64,000 nucleotides of DNA from Prevotella sp. E15-22 (GTDB lineage: Bacteria > Bacteroidota > Bacteroidia > Bacteroidales > Bacteroidaceae). The stretch covers positions 248,001 through 312,000 of the forward strand of contig NZ_CP096247.1 in the NCBI RefSeq assembly GCF_023204875.1. The letters run 5' to 3'. The position numbers and the translations under genes were made by a program. Below are positions 58,242 to 64,000 of this stretch, in pieces. The notes beneath the pieces were generated by a model. The model was given only the letters and a program-made list of their open reading frames with translations, did not search any database and was not told where the DNA came from. How positions within the stretch are numbered: the first letter of the stretch is position 1; every line of letters begins with the position of its first letter.

Positions 58242-59423
58242 ATGAAAATGAAAAAGATGATGTTAGTTGCAATGGTTGCAACAGTGTTGATGTCGTGTGG
58301 TGGAGGCGGTGGACGTCCTACGTTCGGCGACAACGAGTATCCTATTGAGACGGTTTCTGAATCGAGCGCTGCTCTTCAGAGTACCTATCCTGCCACCATC
58401 AATGGTATTCAGGATGTGGAAATCCGTCCGAAAGTGTCTGGCTTTATCACTCAGATCAATGTGACTGAGGGCCAGACGGTGAGCGCCGGACAGGTGCTTT
58501 TCGTGATTGACAACGAGACCTATCAGGCTCAGGTGCGTCAGGCTCAGGCTACGGTGAACACCGCCCAGACCGCTGTGAATACTGCGAAGTTGACTTTCGA
58601 TAATACCAAGAAGTTGCACGCCAGCAGGGTGGTGGGTGACTATGAGTTGCAGACTGCCGAGAACTCGTTCCTCAGCGCGCAGGCTCAGTTGGCACAGGCA
58701 CAGGCTACCCTGGCTTCGGCTAAGGAGAATCTGAGTTTCTGCTATGTGAAGAGTCCTGCTGCCGGCGTTGTGGGTACACTGCCTTACAAGAAGGGTGCCT
58801 TGGTGAGTGCCTCGAACGTGCTGACTCACGTGTCGGATATCAGTAAGATGGAGGTTTACTTCTCGCTGACCGAGAAGGATATGCTGAGTCTGTCACAGGG
58901 CGAGGGTGGCCTGCGTGCCGCTATTGATGCCTTCCCCCCAGTGAAGTTGCAGTTGACCGACGGTAGTGTTTATGCCCACGAGGGTAAGGTGGTTGCCGTG
59001 AGTGGTGTGATTGACAAGACCACCGGTTCTGTACAGGTGAAGGCTCACTTCCCCAACCCCGAGAAGTTGCTGAAGAGCGGTGGCTCTGGCTCAATCATCA
59101 TCCCCCGTTCGGCCGATGCTGCTATCGTGATTCCCCAGCGTGTGGTGATGGAGGTTCAGAACAAGAAGTTCGTGTATCTGTTGAAGGACAGCAACAAGGT
59201 GGCCTACACCGAGATTACTGTTGATCCCCAGAACGATGGCGTGAACTACATTGTGACTAGCGGACTGAAGGTTGGTGACAAGTATGTGACCAACGGTATT
59301 ACGAAGTTGACTGACAAGATGGAGATTGTGCCCATCACACCTCAGCGCTACGAGGAAAAGATCCAAGAGCAGGCTAAGGCTATGTCTGTCAGCGACATCG
59401 TGAATGCAACGAAGACAAAGTAA
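58242..59423 (+). CDS. RND efflux periplasmic adaptor (AcrA/MexA family lipoprotein)
   Basis: The 393 residues have a lipobox LMSC with cysteine 19, followed by a glycine-rich linker. The domains are in AcrA order: lipoyl halves with EIRPKVSGFITQINVTEGQTVSAGQVLF (about 62-88), alpha-hairpin (about 95-165, AQVRQAQATVNTAQTAVNTA), beta-barrel (about 195-270) and membrane-proximal domain. It joins the inner-membrane pump to the outer-membrane channel. It is first of a three-gene unit, 30 bases before the pump. Confidence 0.93.
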   Translation: MKMKKMMLVAMVATVLMSCGGGGGRPTFGDNEYPIETVSESSAALQSTYPATINGIQDVEIRPKVSGFITQINVTEGQTVSAGQVLFVIDNETYQAQVRQAQATVNTAQTAVNTAKLTFDNTKKLHASRVVGDYELQTAENSFLSAQAQLAQAQATLASAKENLSFCYVKSPAAGVVGTLPYKKGALVSASNVLTHVSDISKMEVYFSLTEKDMLSLSQGEGGLRAAIDAFPPVKLQLTDGSVYAHEGKVVAVSGVIDKTTGSVQVKAHFPNPEKLLKSGGSGSIIIPRSADAAIVIPQRVVMEVQNKKFVYLLKDSNKVAYTEITVDPQNDGVNYIVTSGLKVGDKYVTNGITKLTDKMEIVPITPQRYEEKIQEQAKAMSVSDIVNATKTK

Positions 59424-59453
59424 AAAGGAAAAAAATAGTAAAAGAGTAAATAT

Positions 59454-62400
59454 ATGACATTTACGAATTTTATCAAGCGCCCAGTATTGTCGACGGTGAT
59501 CTCTATCCTCATCGTTGTCCTGGGTGTCATCGGACTTTTCTCACTGCCTATTGAGCAGTATCCGGATATTGCACCGCCTACTGTTGTGGTGCACACTCAG
59601 TATCCCGGTGCCGATGCCGAGACGGTGAAAAACTCGGTTATCACCCCGTTGGAGGAGAGTATCAACGGTGTGGAAGGCATGGACTATATCCAGTCAACAG
59701 CTGGTGCAGGTTCGGCACAGATTAGCATCCTGTTCCGTCAGGGCATGAATGCTGATATGTGTGCTGTGAACGTGCAGAACCGCGTGCAGCAGGCTCTGGC
59801 CCTGTTGCCTGCCGAGGTAACACGTATCGGTGTGACGGTGATGAAGCGTCAGACCTCTCAGGTGCTGATGTTTACCTTGACTTCTGAGGACGGTCGTTAC
59901 GACGACGAGTTCCTGACCAACTACAACAACATTAACATCATCCCTGCCATCAAGCGTATTCAGGGTGTGGGTGATGTGCAGAGCCCAGGCTTGAAGACCT
60001 ATGCCATGCGTATCTGGCTGAAGCCCGATGTGATGAAGCAGTACAACCTGATGCCTTCTGACATCAGCAACGTGCTGGCTGAGCAGAACATTGAGGCCGC
60101 TCCTGGTACCTTTGGTGAGCAGTCGAACGTGGCCTACGAGTATTCACTGCGCTATACAGGTCGTTTGAAGTCGGCCGAGGAGTTTGGAAACATCATCATT
60201 TCGAGCGATGCTGATGGTCAGACCCTGAAACTGAAGGATGTGGCTCGCATTGAGTTGGGTGGCCAGATGTATTCTGTGGCCATGAAGAACAACAATCTGC
60301 CTTCTGTGCTGGGTATGGTGCAGCAGATTGCCGGTTCTAACGCCAACGAGATTGCCAAGCAGGTGAAGGCCGAACTCGAGGAGCAGGCTAAGCTGTTCCC
60401 GCCGGGCATGACCTATAAGATTAACTATGATGTGACGGAGTTCCTATATGCCTCTATCGAGGAGGTGATCTTCACCCTGTTCTTCACGCTGATCCTGGTG
60501 TTTATCGTAATCTACGTGTTCCTGCAGGACTGGCGTTCAACGCTGATTCCTCTGATTGCCGTACCTGTGTCACTGATTGGTACGTTCTTCTTCCTCAACG
60601 TGATGGGCTTCTCTATCAACCTACTCACGCTGTCGGCACTGCTGCTGGCCATCGCCATTGTGGTGGACGATGCTATCGTGGTGGTTGAGGCCGTGCATGC
60701 TAAGTTGGACCAGGGTTATAAGAGTGCGCTGACTGCCTCTATCGATGCCATGAACGAGATCTCGGGTGCTATCATCTCTATCACGCTGGTGATGGCTTCT
60801 GTGTTCATCCCCGTGTCGTTCCTGGGTGGCACCACGGGTACGTTCTATCGTGAGTTTGGTGTGACGATGGCTGTGTCTATCTTCATCTCGGCTCTGAACG
60901 CCTTGACGCTGTCGCCTGCCCTGTGTGCTATCTTCCTGAAGCCCCACAGTAAGGATGGTGAGAAGAAACTGAGTCGCATTGACCGTTTCCACCTGGCATT
61001 CAACACCTCATATAATAAGATTCTGGGTAAGTATAAGAACAGCATCGAGAAAACCGTGCGCAAGCCGTTCAGGATGATGCTGTTTACAGTGATAGGTATT
61101 GCTGCATTGGTTGGCACGATGTATACCACCAAGAGTGGATTGGTGCCCAGTGAGGATACGGGTACGGTGTTCTGTACCATCTCTATGCCTCCCGCTACTT
61201 CTGTGGCTCGCACCCGTCAGATTATCAACGAGGTGGATAGTATCTTGGCTGCTGATCCTGCCATTCAGGCACGTGAGCAGATTCAGGGTTATAACTTCAT
61301 TGCCGGTTCTGGTTCAGACCAGGCTACCTTCATCATCAAGCTAAAGCCTTTCTCTCAGCGTCAGAAAGGTTTCTGGTGGAAACTCTCAGGTCTGTGGGAG
61401 GGTGATGGCATCTATCGTTTCTTCGTGAATCCGCTGGATGCCCAGATGGTGATTGCTCAGATCTTTATCAAGACGGCTCACATCAAGGATGCCTCTATTT
61501 TGGCCTTCTCGCCCCCAATGATTCCTGGTTACTCGTTGAGCAGCGGTGTGTCGTTGGTGATGCAGGACCGCACAGGTGGCGATTTGAACAAGTTCTATGA
61601 TATTGTGAAGAACTATATCGCAGAGCTGAATAAGCGTCCTGAGATTCAGATGGCGCAGACATCATACAACCCTGCCTATCCACAGTACATGGTACATGTC
61701 GATGTGGCTAAGTGTAAGCAGGTTGGTGTGTCGCCTGCAACCATTCTCAGCACGCTGCAGGGATACTATGGTGGTCTCTATGCCTCAAACTTCAATGCTT
61801 ATGGTAAGCTGTTCCGTGTGATGATCCAGGGCTCGCCCGAGACCCGACAGACGGAGGAGTCGCTGAACAGCATCTATGTGCGCACCCCGTCGGGTATGTC
61901 GCCTGTGAAGGAGTTCTGTCGTTTGGAGCGTGTCTATGGTCCTTCTAACATCAACCGCTTCAACCTGTTTACCTCTATCAACGTGACGGCAACGGTGAAC
62001 GACGGTTTCTCTTCGGGTGAGGCTATCAAGGCTTGTCAGGAGGTGGCTTCTACCACGCTGCCCACTGGTTATACCTACGAATACTCTGGTCTGACCCGTG
62101 AGGAGGCTAAGGCATCTAACTCAACATGGATTATCTTCGTACTCTGCTTCCTCTTCATCTACCTGATCCTGTCGGCACAGTACGAGTCGTACATCCTGCC
62201 TCTGGCCGTGGTTCTCTCTGTACCATTCGGTTTGGCTGGCTGTTTCCTGTTCACTACGGTCTTTGGCCACTCGAACGATATCTACATGCAGATCTCGCTC
62301 ATCATGCTGATTGGTCTATTGGCTAAGAACGCCATCCTGATTGTGCAGTTCGCCCTTGAGCGTCGTCAGACTGGTATGGCCATCTCATGGTCGGCCGTGC

Positions 62401-62711
62401 TGGGTGCCGCTGCCCGTCTGCGTCCTATCCTGATGACGTCTCTGGCTATGGTTATCGGTCTGCTGCCTATGATGTTCGCATCGGGCGTAGGTAAGAATGG
62501 TAACCAGACGCTGGGTGCCGCTGCTATTGGCGGTATGTTGATTGGTACGCTGTGTCAGATTTTCGTTGTGCCCGCCCTGTTTGTGCTCTTCCAGAGTCTG
62601 CAGGAGAAGTTCAGTCCTATGAAGTTCGAGGGTGACGAGGAGAATCCTGATGTGACCACTGAGTTACAGCAGTATGCAAAGCGTTCTGTGGATTATGAAT
62701 TGGAAAAATAA
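59454..62711 (+). CDS. RND multidrug efflux transporter (AcrB/HAE1 family)
   Basis: The 1085 residues have the twelve-span RND layout with two large periplasmic loops. Motifs: YPDIAPPTVVV (porter start), the paired aspartates of TM4 in VDDAIVVVEAV (about 402-412), GLLAKNAILIVQFA (TM10) and GAAARLRPILMTS near the end. HAE1 pumps export drugs, bile salts or dyes with proton energy. The length, about 35 residues over AcrB, comes mainly from loop growth near 640-690. Substrate range is not predictable from sequence. Confidence 0.95.
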   Translation: MTFTNFIKRPVLSTVISILIVVLGVIGLFSLPIEQYPDIAPPTVVVHTQYPGADAETVKNSVITPLEESINGVEGMDYIQSTAGAGSAQISILFRQGMNADMCAVNVQNRVQQALALLPAEVTRIGVTVMKRQTSQVLMFTLTSEDGRYDDEFLTNYNNINIIPAIKRIQGVGDVQSPGLKTYAMRIWLKPDVMKQYNLMPSDISNVLAEQNIEAAPGTFGEQSNVAYEYSLRYTGRLKSAEEFGNIIISSDADGQTLKLKDVARIELGGQMYSVAMKNNNLPSVLGMVQQIAGSNANEIAKQVKAELEEQAKLFPPGMTYKINYDVTEFLYASIEEVIFTLFFTLILVFIVIYVFLQDWRSTLIPLIAVPVSLIGTFFFLNVMGFSINLLTLSALLLAIAIVVDDAIVVVEAVHAKLDQGYKSALTASIDAMNEISGAIISITLVMASVFIPVSFLGGTTGTFYREFGVTMAVSIFISALNALTLSPALCAIFLKPHSKDGEKKLSRIDRFHLAFNTSYNKILGKYKNSIEKTVRKPFRMMLFTVIGIAALVGTMYTTKSGLVPSEDTGTVFCTISMPPATSVARTRQIINEVDSILAADPAIQAREQIQGYNFIAGSGSDQATFIIKLKPFSQRQKGFWWKLSGLWEGDGIYRFFVNPLDAQMVIAQIFIKTAHIKDASILAFSPPMIPGYSLSSGVSLVMQDRTGGDLNKFYDIVKNYIAELNKRPEIQMAQTSYNPAYPQYMVHVDVAKCKQVGVSPATILSTLQGYYGGLYASNFNAYGKLFRVMIQGSPETRQTEESLNSIYVRTPSGMSPVKEFCRLERVYGPSNINRFNLFTSINVTATVNDGFSSGEAIKACQEVASTTLPTGYTYEYSGLTREEAKASNSTWIIFVLCFLFIYLILSAQYESYILPLAVVLSVPFGLAGCFLFTTVFGHSNDIYMQISLIMLIGLLAKNAILIVQFALERRQTGMAISWSAVLGAAARLRPILMTSLAMVIGLLPMMFASGVGKNGNQTLGAAAIGGMLIGTLCQIFVVPALFVLFQSLQEKFSPMKFEGDEENPDVTTELQQYAKRSVDYELEK

Positions 62712-62713
62712 AA

Positions 62714-62756
62714 GACTCTCCCCTGACCCCTCCCTGCGAGGGAGGGGAATGGGTAG
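62714..62756. repeat. GC-rich palindromic repeat, copy 1
   Basis: Around CCCCTCCCTGCGAGGGAGGGG (a near-perfect palindrome) run ACTCTCCCCTGA on the left and AATGGGTAG on the right. It lies between the pump stop and the next start. Copy 2 (62805-62844) is in the opposite orientation. Confidence 0.85.
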
Positions 62757-62777
62757 AATAATATAATGAAGATAAAG

Positions 62778-64000
62778 ATGAATAAGATATTAAAGAAAAA
62801 GGCGTCTACTCCCCTCCATATAGGGAGGGGCCTGGGGGTGGGTCTGTTGCTCAGCTTGATGTTGACCAGCTGCGGTCTCTACAACAAATATGAGCGTCCT
62901 GACGTGAACACGCAGGGACTGGTGCGCGACATCCAGAATGATGGCGATACACTGGCGCTCAACAGTGATGAGAACTTCGGCAACCTGCCTTGGCGCGAGG
63001 TATTTACCGATCCTCAGCTGCAGGGTCTCATTGAACAGGCGTTGGAAAACAATGTGGACCTGCGCAATGCTGCCCTCAACGTGAAGATGATGGAGACGGC
63101 ACTCACCGTGTCGAAACTGGCTTTCCTGCCCTCTGTGGCTTTCGCTCCTCAGGGCACTATCAGTCAGGTGCAGATGGACGGAGCCTCTGTTTCTCGTACC
63201 TATCAGTTGCCCATCAGCGCTACATGGAACCTCGACCTTTTTGGTAACCTGCTCTCGCAGAAGCGCTCGGCACAGATGAAACTGCTGGCCACTAAGGATT
63301 ATCAGGTGGCTGTGCAGACCAAGATTATCTGTGGTGTGGCCAACCTCTACTATACGCTGATGATGCTCGACGAGCAGTTGGCTATTGTTACTGATATGGA
63401 GGGACTCACCAAGGATACTTGGGATATGATGAAGTTGCAGATGGAGTTGGGTCGCGCCCGTTCTACCAGTGTGCAGACGGCTGAGGCCAACTACTACAGC
63501 GTGCAGGCCAAGAAGGCCGACCTGAAACAGCAGATTCGCGAGATGGAAAACTCGATGTCGCTGCTGCTCAACGAGCCTGGTCATCAGATTGCCCGTGGCA
63601 AGTTCTACAACCAGAGCCTGCCCACCACATTCTCTGCTGGCGTAGGCATCCAGTTGCTCTCTAACCGTGCCGATGTTCACTCTGCCGAGATGGCACTGGC
63701 CCAGTGCTTCTACGACACCGAGACGGCCCGCTCACGTTTCTATCCCAACCTGAGCATCACGGGTACGGCGATGTTTACCAATAACCTGGGAACGATTGTC
63801 AACCCTGGCAAGTGGATCCTCTCTGCTGTTGGTGCGCTCACACAGCCCATCTTCCAGCACGGACAGATTGTGGCTGGTCTGAAGGTGGCTAAGGCTCAGC
63901 AGGAGCAGGCACTGAATACCTTCCAGAACACCATCCTGAAGGCTGGTAACGAGGTGAGCAATGCTCTCTTGGCCTATAACACTTGCGACGAGAAGAGTAA
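62778..64000 (+). CDS. RND efflux outer-membrane lipoprotein (OprM/NodT family), 3' end outside window
   Basis: The frame is open to base 64000 (about 407 residues seen); ATG 62778 is chosen, with an in-frame ATG at 62766 as alternative. The lipobox LTSC has cysteine 32, and the mature start CGLYNKYERPDV matches the OprM/TolC group. Domains seen: N-terminal ASLP..NLPWREVFTDPQLQGLIEQAL (about 75-98), long helices with AQKKADLKQQIREMENSMSLLLNEPG, and the second repeat starting VGIQLLSNRADVHSAEMAL. The signal peptide is odd: residues about 10-22 (STPLHIGRGLGVG) come from a GC-rich repeat inserted in frame, so the cysteine is later than usual. Confidence 0.93.
   Translation, partial: MNKILKKKASTPLHIGRGLGVGLLLSLMLTSCGLYNKYERPDVNTQGLVRDIQNDGDTLALNSDENFGNLPWREVFTDPQLQGLIEQALENNVDLRNAALNVKMMETALTVSKLAFLPSVAFAPQGTISQVQMDGASVSRTYQLPISATWNLDLFGNLLSQKRSAQMKLLATKDYQVAVQTKIICGVANLYYTLMMLDEQLAIVTDMEGLTKDTWDMMKLQMELGRARSTSVQTAEANYYSVQAKKADLKQQIREMENSMSLLLNEPGHQIARGKFYNQSLPTTFSAGVGIQLLSNRADVHSAEMALAQCFYDTETARSRFYPNLSITGTAMFTNNLGTIVNPGKWILSAVGALTQPIFQHGQIVAGLKVAKAQQEQALNTFQNTILKAGNEVSNALLAYNTCDEKS
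62805..62844. repeat. GC-rich palindromic repeat, copy 2, inside the efflux lipoprotein gene
   Basis: CTACTCCCCTCC, ATATAGGGAGGGG and CCTGGGGGTGGGTC follow each other and match the reverse complement of copy 1 with a few changes. It lies entirely inside codons about 10-22 of the lipoprotein gene and keeps the frame. Confidence 0.85.

Noticed and set aside
62790..63680. 296-codon minus-strand open frame
   Set aside because: It is the antisense of the efflux lipoprotein gene, whose plus frame has the full family motifs and lipobox.

Overview
The window looks like chromosome of a member of the Bacteroidota, most likely order Bacteroidales and close to Prevotella/Segatella. Reasons seen in the sequence: promoters of the TTTG-N19-21-TAnnTTTG type in front of many genes, almost no Shine-Dalgarno sequences, two outer-membrane beta-barrel proteins with carboxypeptidase-like N-terminal domains, a PorT-family barrel, the ExbB-ExbD-ExbD-TonB-PstS-TPR operon, a BspA-type leucine-rich-repeat protein, a two-cluster mini-ferredoxin and many lipoproteins. 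The genus is inference. No insertion sequence, prophage, CRISPR array, rRNA or replication origin was seen.

Layout. 1-11.2 kb is an envelope polysaccharide/LPS cluster: two DegT-type sugar aminotransferases (one cut by the window edge), five glycosyltransferase-type or LicD-type genes, an LpxL-type lipid A acyltransferase, a YejM/PbgA-like membrane sulfatase-fold protein and an LtaS-like sulfatase-fold protein. 11.2-15.4 kb holds a BlaI/BlaR1-type sensor pair and a HipBA-type toxin-antitoxin pair. 15.9-27.4 kb is one five-gene minus-strand operon of two outer-membrane barrels and three exported TlpA/thioredoxin-like paralogues. 27.6-29.8 kb is a glycosyltransferase, a 67-residue protein and a lipoprotein. 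29.8-33.2 kb has ribosomal protein L19, a two-gene split 5'-nucleotidase, a PorT-family protein and a ferredoxin. 33.3-39.0 kb is the TonB energy-transduction operon. 39.1-46.3 kb is housekeeping: aspartate aminotransferase, RibBA, LptF/G-type permease, a START-like protein, a CAU tRNA and TypA/BipA. 46.4-47.9 kb has small membrane proteins and a lipoprotein. 48-50 kb has luxS with its upstream partner nucleosidase and an MntA/HepT toxin-antitoxin pair. 50.4-58.1 kb has surface lipoproteins, a YfhO membrane protein, RlpA, glutamate dehydrogenase and the leucine-rich-repeat protein. 58.2-64 kb is a three-gene RND efflux pump, whose outer-membrane gene runs off the end.

The most unusual non-coding signal is a family of intergenic elements built on a 22-base module. 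Two about 350-bp copies of one element (15513-15861 and 49964-50314) share high identity and carry a four-module block, two modules direct and two inverted. Modules differ between the copies. Each copy lies 36-46 bases after the stop codon of an upstream gene, in the same orientation relative to that gene, and each is next to a toxin-antitoxin locus. Two unrelated-looking arrays (11294-11404 and 13799-13854) have the same 22-base spacing. A second repeat family, GC-rich and about 40 bp, occurs twice in inverted orientation at 62.7-62.84 kb, and one copy lies in frame inside the signal peptide of the efflux lipoprotein.
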